Positions 30,658 through 39,279 are shown, numbered from the stretch's first letter. The stretch is DNA of 64,000 nt from Phenylobacterium parvum (GCF_003150835.1 NZ_CP029479.1:806001-870000), one strand, 5' to 3'. Numbers and translations: made by a program. The notes: generated from the letters alone by a model not told the origin.

Positions 30658-31197
30658 TCAGGCTGCCCTTCGCGCTGTCCGGAAGGCCGAGCCCACAGCC
30701 CAGAGCCATGTCGCAGCCGTGGTGACCAGCAGGACTGGCGGGCCCACGAATTCGAAGGCCCAGAACAGCGCTCCACCTCCGAGGAAGAGCAGGGCGAGCT
30801 GGACCTTCGTCACCAGTCCCTCCTGCAACGCGCTACGGGCGATGAGCAGATTCACTGGGACATAGAGGAGCAGCGCCGTGATCAGTCCCGGGCTGAAGTC
30901 CGAGAAGGCGATGGTCCCGCCCAGGTGGAACAGGGCGTTGTGGACCTGTGTGGCCATCAGGAAGAGGATCGCCGCGCAGGCGGTAACCCGGGTGCGCAGG
31001 GTGGCGTGGAGAAGCAGGTAGACCAGGGTGACGCCAGAGAGGACGACAAGGACGGCCTCGGTGCTCAAGGCGTTGTTGTCCGGGAAGTAGCGCAGTCGCC
31101 ACTCCCTGAAATTGAACAGGAGGTGCTCCTCGCCGTGGTGGATGGCGTAGGCCAGCGGGGCCAGGAGCAGGGCGGTCTGAAAGGGCAGGCGGGGCAA
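30658..31197 (-). CDS. HXXEE domain-containing membrane protein
   Basis: A 179-residue polytopic membrane protein with the HXXEE signature (HHGEEH at about 20-25 from the chosen start) and roughly five hydrophobic segments, ending with a Val/Leu-rich stretch. I chose TTG at 31197 because CCGGAG lies 7 bases upstream and the N-terminus LPRLPFQTALLLAPL looks natural; a GTG at 31236 would add 13 polar residues and overlap the putative operator. It is divergent from a TetR regulator and followed by the DoxX pseudogene. The family's function is unknown. Confidence 0.85.
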   Translation of the reverse strand: MPRLPFQTALLLAPLAYAIHHGEEHLLFNFREWRLRYFPDNNALSTEAVLVVLSGVTLVYLLLHATLRTRVTACAAILFLMATQVHNALFHLGGTIAFSDFSPGLITALLLYVPVNLLIARSALQEGLVTKVQLALLFLGGGALFWAFEFVGPPVLLVTTAATWLWAVGSAFRTARRAA

Positions 31198-31241
31198 GGG
31201 CGGTCTCCGGGCTGTCTCGCCTATCTTGCAGGCCACTTATT

Positions 31242-31255
31242 TGACTATCCAGTCA
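31242..31255. promoter_or_regulatory. Candidate TetR operator between HXXEE and the regulator
   Basis: TGACT-ATCC-AGTCA is a perfect 5-bp inverted repeat with a 4-base spacer, extended by TTAG and CAAATA flanks. It lies between the divergent HXXEE gene and the TetR gene, 26 bases before the TetR ATG, the normal place for autoregulation and control of the partner gene. No binding data exist, so this is inference from position and symmetry. Confidence 0.5.
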
Positions 31256-31280
31256 GTTAGTGGATCGATACACCCCGTCC

Positions 31281-31916
31281 ATGACTTCCAGACCCCGCTA
31301 CAGGGGGCTTCGCCGGACATCGAACCGGGAGGCCCTGATGCTCGCTGCGGAAGAATTGCTCGGCGGGCGCGCCGCCAGCGCGGTTTCGGTGGACGAGATC
31401 GTCGACCGGGCCGGAGTGGCCAAGGGCACCTTCTACAATCACTTTTCCAGCAAGGAGGATCTCGGCTGGCAACTGGCGCAGGCGATCCGCCTTGAGGTGC
31501 GGGACCGGATTGCAGACCGGAAGGTGGTGAGTTCCGATCCGGCCGTGCACCTCGCCATCGCCGTCATCCTCTTCCTGGACCTGGCCCGTCGACGGCCGAA
31601 CCGCGCCCGGATCCTGTCGATCCTGCTGTCGCAGGTCTCGGATGCCGACGCCGAACCGAACAGCAGGGTCCGCCAGACCCTTGACGCCGGCAGGTCGGTT
31701 GGCCGGTTCAGGTTCGGTTCCATCGACGCTGCGATGATCGCGGTGATCGGCATTGTCTCCGCCGGCATCCAGAGCCTTGTCGATCACGAGGTCCCGGATG
31801 CGGGTGAACGGATCGCCAGCCTCGCTGCTCACGCCCTCGCCAGCCTCGGGCTCTCGCGGGAAGACGCAGACGACGTGGTCGGCCACCCCCTGCTGGCGGG
31901 GCTCGTTCAGGACTGA
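31281..31916 (+). CDS. TetR/AcrR family transcriptional regulator
   Basis: A 211-residue TetR-type repressor. The N-terminal helix-turn-helix is SVDEIVDRAGVAKGTFYNHF (about residues 35-54), the standard TetR signature, followed by an all-helical ligand-binding domain. The ATG at 31281 is preferred over an upstream GTG at 31260 because it gives the usual short N-terminal arm and leaves the operator outside the gene. It likely controls itself and the divergent HXXEE-DoxX genes. The ligand is unknown. Confidence 0.92.
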   Translation: MTSRPRYRGLRRTSNREALMLAAEELLGGRAASAVSVDEIVDRAGVAKGTFYNHFSSKEDLGWQLAQAIRLEVRDRIADRKVVSSDPAVHLAIAVILFLDLARRRPNRARILSILLSQVSDADAEPNSRVRQTLDAGRSVGRFRFGSIDAAMIAVIGIVSAGIQSLVDHEVPDAGERIASLAAHALASLGLSREDADDVVGHPLLAGLVQD

Positions 31917-32058
31917 GATCGACCTGTACCGCCGCCCTGACCCCGGCAGTTGCTGGGTTCGCCCGGTTTGCATGGGCGATGCCCCCGGTCTAATCACGCG
32001 CCAAGGCCGCGCCCACCCGATCCCGGCGAGTGGGCGGGCGGTGAAAAATGCACTCGAC

Positions 32059-33102
32059 ATGACCACGTCAGCCCACCGCTTCTCCGTCGCCCCGATGATG
32101 GACTGGACGGACCGTCATTGCCGGTCCTTCCACCGGGTGCTGACGCGGCGCGCCCTCCTCTATTCCGAGATGGTCACCAGCGCCGCCGTGCTGCATGGCG
32201 ACCGCGATCGCCTGCTGGGTTTCGATCCGGCCGAGCATCCCGTCGCCCTTCAGCTGGGCGGCAGCGACCCGGGCGAGCTGGCGCAGGCGGCGCGGATCGG
32301 CGAGGCCTTCGGCTACGACGAGATCAACCTGAACGTCGGCTGTCCGTCCGACCGGGTGCAGTCCGGGCGCTTCGGCGCCTGCCTGATGCTGGAGCCCGCC
32401 CTCGTGGCCGACTGCATGGCGGCGATCCGCGCGGTGGTCCGGGTTCCGGCCACCGTGAAGTGCCGGATCGGGGTGGACGACCAGGACCCGGAGGCCAGCC
32501 TGTTCACCCTGGTGGACGCCTGCGCGGCGGCGGGGGTGGAGACCTTCATCGTCCATGCGCGCAAGGCGATCCTGAAGGGCCTGTCGCCCAAGGAGAACCG
32601 GGACATCCCGCCCCTGAACTACGATCTGGTCCGGCGGCTGAAGCAGGAACGGCCAGGCCTGACCATCGTCCTCAACGGCGGGATCGGCGGGCTGGACGCC
32701 GCCGAGGACCTGCTGGCCGACTTTGACGGGGTCATGCTGGGCCGCGCCGCCTACCATGACCCGGGGCTGCTGGGAGAGGTGGACGCCCTGATCTTCGGCG
32801 AGGGCGAGGTCGTGACGCCGGAGGCGGCTGTGGAGGCCTACCTGCCCTATGTGGAGGCGCGCCTGGCGGAAGGCGTGCCCCTGGCGGCCATGACCCGGCA
32901 CATGCTGGGCCTGTTCCAGGGCCGGCGCGGGGCGCGGGCCTGGCGGCGCCTGCTGACGGTGGAGTCGGTGCGGCCCGGGGCGGACGTGCAGGTGATCCTG
33001 CGGGCCCTGGCCGAGGTCGCCGGATCAGGGGTGCAGTCGGAGGGTGTCCGGGTTGGCCTCGAAGCCGGAGAGCCGCCTCAGGAAGCTCATGCCCAGCAGT
33101 GA
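32059..33102 (+). CDS. dusA: tRNA-dihydrouridine synthase A
   Basis: DusA, 347 residues, an FMN TIM-barrel enzyme that reduces uridines in the tRNA D loop. The start MTTSAHRFSVAPMMDWTDRH has the conserved FMN-binding opening, NLNVGCPSDRVQSGRFGACL carries the catalytic Cys108 (in FGACL), and ARKAILKGLSPKENR, with LNGGIGGLDAAED and GRAAY, are diagnostic of the DusA subfamily. The last 78 bases overlap the convergent aspartic protease gene. No clear ribosome binding site is seen before the ATG. Confidence 0.95.
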   Translation: MTTSAHRFSVAPMMDWTDRHCRSFHRVLTRRALLYSEMVTSAAVLHGDRDRLLGFDPAEHPVALQLGGSDPGELAQAARIGEAFGYDEINLNVGCPSDRVQSGRFGACLMLEPALVADCMAAIRAVVRVPATVKCRIGVDDQDPEASLFTLVDACAAAGVETFIVHARKAILKGLSPKENRDIPPLNYDLVRRLKQERPGLTIVLNGGIGGLDAAEDLLADFDGVMLGRAAYHDPGLLGEVDALIFGEGEVVTPEAAVEAYLPYVEARLAEGVPLAAMTRHMLGLFQGRRGARAWRRLLTVESVRPGADVQVILRALAEVAGSGVQSEGVRVGLEAGEPPQEAHAQQ

Positions 33103-33522
33103 GGCGTCGGTGTCCCGGTCCAGGACCAGGGCGTCGACATTCCGCACCACGGCGCCGTCGACGGCCACCGAGGGCAGGGTGATGCGCGCCGCCCGGGCCT
33201 CGCCGGCGGCGGTGGCCACCTTCAGGCCGTAGGTCAGGGAGTCCGGGTCCAGGCCTATCCGCCGGGCGTCGGCGGCGGTGAGGGACACCACAGTGGCGCC
33301 GGTGTCGACCAGCATGCGGACTGACTGGCCATTGATCTGCGCCTGCGCCCAGTAGTGGCCGTCCCGTCCCATGGCGATGGCGGCCGGCGGCGGTGCGGCG
33401 GGGCGGGGCACGGGCAGGAGGGCCGTGGAGGCGCGGACCGCCGGGGCGAGCACCATAACCGCCTGGCCAGCGGCGACCGCGACGACGGCGGCGGTCAGGG
33501 CCAGGACGGCCTTCCTCTGCAT
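33025..33522 (-). CDS. Retroviral-type aspartic protease (TIGR02281 clan AA)
   Basis: A 165-residue protein with an N-terminal signal anchor (about 5-30) and a single pepsin/retropepsin half domain: LVDTGATVVSLT has the DTGA catalytic motif (Asp73), and LLGMSFLRRL near the end is the conserved ILG-like segment. Such proteins act as dimers and sit in the periplasm or membrane face; no natural substrate is known for most. GGAGGG lies 8 bases before the ATG. The last 78 bases overlap the 3' end of dusA on the opposite strand. Confidence 0.88.
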   Translation of the reverse strand: MQRKAVLALTAAVVAVAAGQAVMVLAPAVRASTALLPVPRPAAPPPAAIAMGRDGHYWAQAQINGQSVRMLVDTGATVVSLTAADARRIGLDPDSLTYGLKVATAAGEARAARITLPSVAVDGAVVRNVDALVLDRDTDASLLGMSFLRRLSGFEANPDTLRLHP

Positions 33523-33613
33523 GTCCGCCGTCCCTCCGGATCCGGTTCCAACGGAGCGGAAGCTAGTCCGGGATGGTTAGCCGGATGTGAACGGGCCGGG
33601 CCGCAGGACGGCC

Positions 33614-34614
33614 TCAGAGCTGGCCGAAGCGGATCTCGTCTGAGCCGGCGGGCAGGTCGATGGTCATGCCGTCCCGGGCCAGCCGCCAGTCGAGCGGGCC
33701 GCCGGCGTCCATGCCCCGGGTAAAGGCCTCGGGCGTGAAGATCGGCAGGCCCGCCTGGGTCAGGTGATAGAGCACCAGCCGCCTTGCCCCGCCGCCCGGG
33801 CGATGTCCGCGGCTTCCACCGGGGTGGTGTGGTAGGTCAGGGTATCGGCCATCATCGAGCTCGTCCGGGCGTTGCCCATACCCTTCAGGGCCTGGGAGAG
33901 CTGGCGGGTCATGGCTTCGCTCTGGGCCTCATGCAACATGACGTCGACGCCCTTCGAGGCTTCGGCGAAGGCGGGCCACTTCATCGTGTCGCCACTGATC
34001 GAGACCGACCGTCCACGGTAGTCGAAGCGGTAACCGAAGGCCGGGCTCACGGGGTCATGGGACACCCGGATCGCGGTCACGGTCAGGTCCCCGTCGCGCA
34101 AGGCCGTCGCGGTGGATGCGCCCGCCGGGATGCGGATGACCCGGGGCTCGATCCGGCCGGCGGCGATGGAGAAGCGGAAGCCGTCGCGCTCGTGGTGCGC
34201 GCGGCGGAAGACATGGTCGTTCTCGTAGGCCTGGTTGAACCCTCGCGCGACCTTGTCGACCCCCGAGGGGCCAACCAGGGCCAGGGGACGCTCGCGGCCC
34301 TGGACCCAGCTCTGCATGTTGAACTCGCCGAGGTCGCCGATGTGATCGGAATGCAGGTGGGTGAGGAAGACCGCCCTGGCCACGCTCACCGGCAGGCGCC
34401 AGGTCATCAGGTTCTCGGTGGACTCCGGTCCGACGTCCACAAGGTAAAGGGCGCCCGCCGCCTGGACGACGATGCAGGGTTTGGCCCGGTCCCGCACGGG
34501 CAGCGGCCCCGAGGTGCCCGCAAGAACGACTTTCAGGCCGTCGCCCGCCGTCTGGGCGGCGGCGGGGGTTGCGGCGAGGGCGGCGAGGGCCGCCATCAGA
34601 TGTCTCCGGTTCAT
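33614..34614 (-). pseudogene. Metallo-beta-lactamase-fold hydrolase, frameshifted
   Basis: A 333-residue MBL-fold hydrolase if read through one frameshift. The signal peptide MNRRHLMAALAALAATPAAAQ is Tat/Sec-like. The metal site includes THLHSDHIGDLGEF, LHEAQSEAM and ISGDT. The frame closes at 33760 (after VEAADIARAAG); a change of frame in the C run 33787-33790 continues RRLVLYHLTQAGLPIFTPEA and ends IRFGQL at 33614, so one base is missing (four instead of five). GGAG lies 9 bases before ATG 34614. This may be a sequencing error; otherwise the last 57 residues are lost. Confidence 0.85.
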
Positions 34615-34657
34615 GCCGGGCGGCTCCTTCATGTGGGTTGGGGGTTTGGCCGCGTTC

Positions 34658-34876
34658 TCAGGAGAACATGGCCAGCTTCTCGGGGCGGATCAGGCTGCGG
34701 CGCGCCGGCAGCTCGGCCATGACGGCGTCGCGGGCCTCGGGCGTCATCTTCGACCAGCCCGCCACCTCGTTCAGCCGGCGGTAGCAGCCCATGCAAAGGC
34801 CGCTTTCGCCGTCGACGACGCAGACCTTGATGCAGGGCGTGCGCACCGCCTGCGGGGGAAGATCCGGGTCGCTCAT
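34658..34876 (-). CDS. DUF1289 domain protein
   Basis: A 72-residue cysteine-containing protein: TPCIKVCVVDGESGLCMGCY followed by RRLNEVAGWSKM and a MAELPARR ending are typical of DUF1289. Four cysteines probably bind zinc or an Fe-S cluster (inference). I chose ATG 34876; a Met at 34915 would add 13 residues, and neither has a convincing ribosome binding site. It faces the TonB_C-like gene. Confidence 0.85.
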   Translation of the reverse strand: MSDPDLPPQAVRTPCIKVCVVDGESGLCMGCYRRLNEVAGWSKMTPEARDAVMAELPARRSLIRPEKLAMFS

Positions 34877-34946
34877 GGCTGTCGTCGTGTCTCCGGGGGC
34901 GGGAAACCTCTTCATCGCTGGCCAAGGGCCGCGCTACAAGTCCCCG

Positions 34947-35198
34947 ATGTTGATCCCGGTCCTTCTCCTGCTCGCCGCCGCCGAACCCCGGGACGCCGGC
35001 CAGGGGAGGGCGTCGGTGGACTGCAGGGTCGCCGAGGGCGGGCGGCTGGAGGACTGCCGGCTGGTCTCAGAGGCCCCCTCCGGCGCCAACGTCGGGGCCT
35101 TTGCCCTGCAGTTGGCCCGAAACACCCGGGTGGCCCCCGATGACCGCCGGATCCGGGCGGGCCGGATCGTGCTGGCCTTCCGGATGAAATTGCCCTGA
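34947..35198 (+). CDS. Small TonB C-terminal-like secreted protein
   Basis: An 83-residue protein with a short hydrophobic start (MLIPVLLLLAAAEP) that may be an export signal, then a domain resembling the TonB C-terminal module: VDCRVAEGGRLEDCRLVSEA with a Cys pair and FALQLARNTRV. It could be a stand-alone TonB_C-like domain of periplasmic function. No ribosome binding site is obvious. Longer frames to 34791 are unlikely because they overlap the DUF1289 gene. Confidence 0.65.
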   Translation: MLIPVLLLLAAAEPRDAGQGRASVDCRVAEGGRLEDCRLVSEAPSGANVGAFALQLARNTRVAPDDRRIRAGRIVLAFRMKLP

Positions 35199-35293
35199 AC
35201 CGGGCCCGGGCGCGGCTTTTCAACGGCCGGTCCTTCACCTATGTGGAGCGGCGGAAAGGCGCGTATCGCCGCGCCAGACGCCGGAGCTCTCAC

Positions 35294-36496
35294 ATGAACC
35301 TGGATTTCTCCCCCGAGGACAACGCCTTCCGCCAGGAAGTCCGCACCTTCATCGCCGAAAACTATCCCAAGGCGCTGCGTGAGAAACAGGAGCGCGGCGA
35401 GACCCTCGGCAAGGAGGATTACCTCTCCTGGCACAGGATCCTGGCCAAGAAGGGCTGGGCCGTCCCGTCCTGGCCGGTCGAGCTGGGCGGCACGGGCTGG
35501 ACCCCCACCCAGAAGTACATCTGGTCCGAGGAGCAGGCCCGGGCCGACACCCTCGGGGTCCTGCCCTTCGGCGTCTCCATGCTGGCGCCGGTGCTCTACA
35601 CCTTTGGCACCGAGGAGCAGAAGCAGAAGTTCCTGCCGGGCATCCGCGACGGCCAGGTCTGGTGGTGCCAGGGCTATTCCGAGCCGGGCTCGGGCTCTGA
35701 CCTCGCCAGCCTCAAGACCCGCGCCGAGCGCGTGACCGGCGACGACGGCAAGGAATACTACATCGTCAACGGCCAGAAGACCTGGACCACCCTCGGCCAG
35801 CATGCCGACTGGGGCTTCTTCCTGGTCCGCACCGACCCCGACGCCAAGCCGCAGTCGGGCATCTCCTTCCTGCTGATCGACATGAAGAGCCCCGGCATCT
35901 CGGTGCGCCGCATCACCACCCTGGAGGGCGGCCACGAGGTCAACGACGTCTTCCTCGACAACGTGAAGGTGCCGGTCGAGAACCGGGTCTTCCATGAAAA
36001 CCAGGGCTGGACCTGCGCCAAGGCCCTGCTGGCCCACGAGCGCTCCGGCATCGCCGGCGTCGCCCGGTCCAAGCGTGGCCTGGAGCGCCTGCGCCAGATG
36101 GCCTCCACCGAGCTGTCCGACGCCGGCGGCGCCCTGATCCAGGACGCCTTCTTCCGCCGCAAGGTGGCCGAGCTGGAGATCGACCTGACGGCCCTGGAGT
36201 TCACAGAGCTGCGCACCCTGGCCGGTGAGTCCAGCGGCAAGGGCCCGGGCCCGGAGAGCTCGATCCTCAAGATCAAGGGCACCGAGATCCAGCAGCGCCT
36301 GCAGGAGCTGGCCCTGGAGGCCGCTGGCCACTACGGCGCGCCCTTCCTCGGCGAGGCGGGCCACAATTCCGGCATCGGGCCCCAGCACTCGCTGGACCTG
36401 GCCGGCGACTACTTCAACGGCCGCAAGACCTCGATCTACGGCGGCTCCAACGAGATCCAGCGCAACATCATCTCCAAGATGGTGCTGGGACTCTAA
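35294..36496 (+). CDS. Acyl-CoA dehydrogenase (subunit 1 of a pair)
   Basis: A 400-residue acyl-CoA dehydrogenase using FAD. N-terminal helices begin MNLDFSPEDNAFRQEVRTFI, the FAD/substrate region has WCQGYSEPGSGSDLASLKT and VNGQKTWTTLGQHADW, and the C-terminus has SIYGGSNEIQRNIISKMVLG. It is followed after 49 bases by a second acyl-CoA dehydrogenase on the same strand. Both are likely co-transcribed and may form a mixed complex, as seen for some side-chain degradation FadE pairs in mycobacteria. Substrate is unknown. Confidence 0.94.
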   Translation: MNLDFSPEDNAFRQEVRTFIAENYPKALREKQERGETLGKEDYLSWHRILAKKGWAVPSWPVELGGTGWTPTQKYIWSEEQARADTLGVLPFGVSMLAPVLYTFGTEEQKQKFLPGIRDGQVWWCQGYSEPGSGSDLASLKTRAERVTGDDGKEYYIVNGQKTWTTLGQHADWGFFLVRTDPDAKPQSGISFLLIDMKSPGISVRRITTLEGGHEVNDVFLDNVKVPVENRVFHENQGWTCAKALLAHERSGIAGVARSKRGLERLRQMASTELSDAGGALIQDAFFRRKVAELEIDLTALEFTELRTLAGESSGKGPGPESSILKIKGTEIQQRLQELALEAAGHYGAPFLGEAGHNSGIGPQHSLDLAGDYFNGRKTSIYGGSNEIQRNIISKMVLGL

Positions 36497-36545
36497 AGAA
36501 CCCTAGGGAAACTCAGGAGGGGCTGCGGCCCCGGGCGGGACACAG

Positions 36546-37691
36546 ATGGATTTCAGCTTCACCGAAGAACAGTCGATGCTCCGCGACACCGTCGCGAGCT
36601 ACCTGGCCGACAACTATGGCTTCGACCAGCGCCGGGCGGCCCTCGGGCGAGAGCCACACTGGCGGCCGGACGTCTGGAGCGCCTTCGCCGACGAGCTGGG
36701 CATCCTGGGCGCGGCCTTCCCGGAGGCCCTCGGCGGCCTGGGCGGCGGCTACACCGAGAACATGGTGGTCATGGAAGAGCTGGGCAAAGCCCTCGTGGTC
36801 GAGCCCTACCTCGGCACGGTGGTCATCGGCGGCGGCTTCCTGAAGCACGGCGCCCCGGCCGGCGCGGATGAACTGATCGGCCAGATCATCGCCGGCAAGG
36901 CCATCTTCGCCTTCGCCTACGCCGAGCCCCAGGGCCGCTACAACATCCGCGACCTGAAGACGACCGCCCGCAAGGACGGGGCGGGCTACGTCCTGAACGG
37001 CCACAAGGCCGTGGTGGTCGGCGCCCCCTACGCCACCCACCTGGTCGTCACCGCCCGCACCGGCGGCGGCCAGCGCGACGCCGGCGGGATCTCGGTCTTC
37101 ATCGTGCCGAAGTCGGCCAAGGGCGTGACCACCCGCGACTATCCGACCGTCGACGGCTTCCGCGCCTCGGAGGTCTACTTCGAGAACGTCGCCCTGGGCG
37201 CCGAGGCCCGGATCGGCGGCGAGGGCGAGGCCCTGCCCCTTGTCGAGAAGGTCATGGACGAGGCCATCGCGGCCACCTGCGCCGAGGCCTGCGGCGTCCT
37301 GCGCCGCCTGCAGGAAGGCACGGTCGAGTACACCAAGCAGCGCAAGCAGTTCGGCGTGCCGATCTCGTCCTTCCAGGTGCTGCAGCACCGGATGGTCGAC
37401 ATGTTCATCCAGCTCGAGCAGTCGATCTCGATGACCTACATGGCCACCATCCGCCTGTCCGACAGCGACGCCGAGCGGGCCAAGGCCGCCTCAGCCGCCA
37501 AGGTGCAGATCGGCAAGGCCTGCAAGTTCGTGGGCCAGAACGCCATCCAGCTGCACGGCGGCATGGGCATGACCGACGAAATGGCCATCGGCCACTACTT
37601 CAAGCGCGCCACCATGATCGAGGGCCTGTTCGGCTCCACCGACCACCACCTGGCGCGTTACGAGGCCCTGTCGCTCGGCGCGGCGGCCTGA
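36546..37691 (+). CDS. Acyl-CoA dehydrogenase (subunit 2 of a pair)
   Basis: A 381-residue acyl-CoA dehydrogenase. It opens MDFSFTEEQSMLRDTVASYL, has FAYAEPQGRYNIRDLKTTA in the middle and IQLHGGMGMTDEMAIGHYFK at the end; the C-terminal GTxEIQ-like motif that usually follows is absent (MIEGLFGSTDHHLARYEAL). This suggests it is the partner lacking part of the active or FAD site in a heteromeric enzyme with the preceding gene. Its last 34 bases overlap the gamma carbonic anhydrase gene on the other strand. Confidence 0.94.
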   Translation: MDFSFTEEQSMLRDTVASYLADNYGFDQRRAALGREPHWRPDVWSAFADELGILGAAFPEALGGLGGGYTENMVVMEELGKALVVEPYLGTVVIGGGFLKHGAPAGADELIGQIIAGKAIFAFAYAEPQGRYNIRDLKTTARKDGAGYVLNGHKAVVVGAPYATHLVVTARTGGGQRDAGGISVFIVPKSAKGVTTRDYPTVDGFRASEVYFENVALGAEARIGGEGEALPLVEKVMDEAIAATCAEACGVLRRLQEGTVEYTKQRKQFGVPISSFQVLQHRMVDMFIQLEQSISMTYMATIRLSDSDAERAKAASAAKVQIGKACKFVGQNAIQLHGGMGMTDEMAIGHYFKRATMIEGLFGSTDHHLARYEALSLGAAA

Positions 37692-38263
37692 AGCTCGGCC
37701 GCCAGGCGCGCGCGCTCGGCGGCCATCTCGGCGCGGAAGCCCTCGGTGGACCAGAGGCGGAAGTCTCCGGTCGCGTAGGCTTCCGCGTTCCTCCTGTAGA
37801 GGAAGGCGTTCAGCCGGTTGGCCAGGGTGTTGTCCCGGGTGCGCGTCACCGCGCCCGGCGATCCCATGACGATGGAGCCGGGCGGGATCACAGTGCCCTC
37901 CTTCAGGAAGGCGCCGCCGGCCACGATGGACCCCGCGCCGATCCGGCAGCCGTCCATGATGGTGGCGCCGATGCCGATCAGGCAGGCCTCGCCGATCTCG
38001 CAGCCGTGCAGGGTGACGTGGTGGGTGATCGAGCAGTCGGCGCCCACGAAGGTCCCCGTGCCGGCGCCCACGTGGATCATCACGAAGTCCTGGATGTTGG
38101 CCCGGGGGCCGATCACCACCCGGTCGCTCTCGGCTCGGACCACCACGTTGCACCAGACCGAGGCGCCGGGATGAATCTCGACCTCGCCGAACAGCCGGGC
38201 CGAGGGGTCGATCCAGGCCGCGCCCAGGTCCTTCACGTCCGGTCCGAGAAAGGGTCCGCTCAT
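37658..38263 (-). CDS. Gamma-class carbonic anhydrase-like protein
   Basis: A 201-residue left-handed beta-helix protein of the gamma carbonic anhydrase/YrdA family. Hexapeptide repeats run through VWCNVVVRAESDRVVIGPRA, NIQDFVMIHVGAGTGTFVGA, HHVTLHGCEIGEACLIGIGA and GSIVAGGAFLKEGTVIPPGS. His residues in FVMIHVG and SITHHVTLHG fit the three zinc ligands of the trimer. The C-terminal helix follows after residue 165. Catalysis is not guaranteed: many members show no activity. The start CAT at 38263 follows a GAGGCG. Confidence 0.92.
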   Translation of the reverse strand: MSGPFLGPDVKDLGAAWIDPSARLFGEVEIHPGASVWCNVVVRAESDRVVIGPRANIQDFVMIHVGAGTGTFVGADCSITHHVTLHGCEIGEACLIGIGATIMDGCRIGAGSIVAGGAFLKEGTVIPPGSIVMGSPGAVTRTRDNTLANRLNAFLYRRNAEAYATGDFRLWSTEGFRAEMAAERARLAAELQAAAPSDRAS

Positions 38264-38371
38264 CCGCGCCTCCGTTTGCGCGAGCCTCGCCCAGGCGGCG
38301 CCTCCTGACAAGACGTCCGCGACGGGCGGAAAGCCGTTGCCCTTGTCGCCAAAGCGGGCGAAAGCCCCGGC

Positions 38372-39268
38372 ATGAGCCCGCGCGACTTTGGCCTGATGAC
38401 GCTGGTCTGCCTGATCTGGGCGGCCAACTCGATCATCTCCAAGCTCGTGATCGCCAACCTGGGCGCGCCGCCCATGTTCTACGCCGCCCTGCGTTTCGCC
38501 GTCGTCCTGGCGGTGGTCTGGCCCTGGCTCCGGAATGTCCCCCGGCCCCTCTGGCGGATGATCGTGGTGGGTCTGTGCATGGGCTGCGGCACCTTCGCCC
38601 TGGTCTTCTTCGCCCTGCAGACGGCCAGCCCCTCGGCTGTGGCCATCGTGAGCCAGCTGGGGGTCCCGGTCACGGCTGTCCTGTCCTGGTTCCTCCTGGG
38701 CGAACGCCTGGACGCCCGCCGGATCGTCGGGACGGCCATGACCCTGGCGGGCGTGGTCCTTGTCATGTGGAATCCCGACGGCCTGCACATGTCGGCGGGC
38801 CTGCTCTTCGTCGTCGCCTCGGCGGTGATCGGTTCCTTCGGCGCCGTGCTGATGAAGCAGATCGAGGGGGTGAAGCCCCTGCAATTCCAGGCCTGGGTTG
38901 GCCTGACCTCTGTGATCCCGACCCTGGGCTTCACCCTGGCCCTTGAGCAGGGGCAGGGGGCGGTGGTCGCCGCCAATCCCTGGGCCCTTGGCGCGGCGGT
39001 GCTCTTCTCCGGGCTCATCGTCTCGGTTCTGGCCCACACCCTCTACTACACCCTGATCCAGCGCTACGAGGCGACCCTGGTCTCGCCCCTGACCCTGATG
39101 ACGCCGATCTTCACCATCGCCATGGGCGTGGTCTTCACCGGCGACGTGGTCGACCTGCGGATGGCGTTGGGCGCCGCACTCGCCATGGCCGGCGTCCTGG
39201 TCATCGCCTTCCGCTTCAACCAGCTCGCCCGCCTGGTCCTGCTCTTCGGCCGCGGCCAGGGCGCCTGA
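38372..39268 (+). CDS. EamA/DMT family transporter
   Basis: A 298-residue inner-membrane protein with ten hydrophobic helices and two EamA repeats (the first begins MSPRDFGLMTLVCLIWAANS and the second AGLLFVVASAVIGSFGAVLM). Families of this type export amino acids or nucleotide sugars, and the substrate is not predictable here. It is divergent from the gamma carbonic anhydrase gene with a 108-base gap, and no other transporter genes are near. Confidence 0.92.
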   Translation: MSPRDFGLMTLVCLIWAANSIISKLVIANLGAPPMFYAALRFAVVLAVVWPWLRNVPRPLWRMIVVGLCMGCGTFALVFFALQTASPSAVAIVSQLGVPVTAVLSWFLLGERLDARRIVGTAMTLAGVVLVMWNPDGLHMSAGLLFVVASAVIGSFGAVLMKQIEGVKPLQFQAWVGLTSVIPTLGFTLALEQGQGAVVAANPWALGAAVLFSGLIVSVLAHTLYYTLIQRYEATLVSPLTLMTPIFTIAMGVVFTGDVVDLRMALGAALAMAGVLVIAFRFNQLARLVLLFGRGQGA

Positions 39269-39279
39269 CACGCCCTCCA

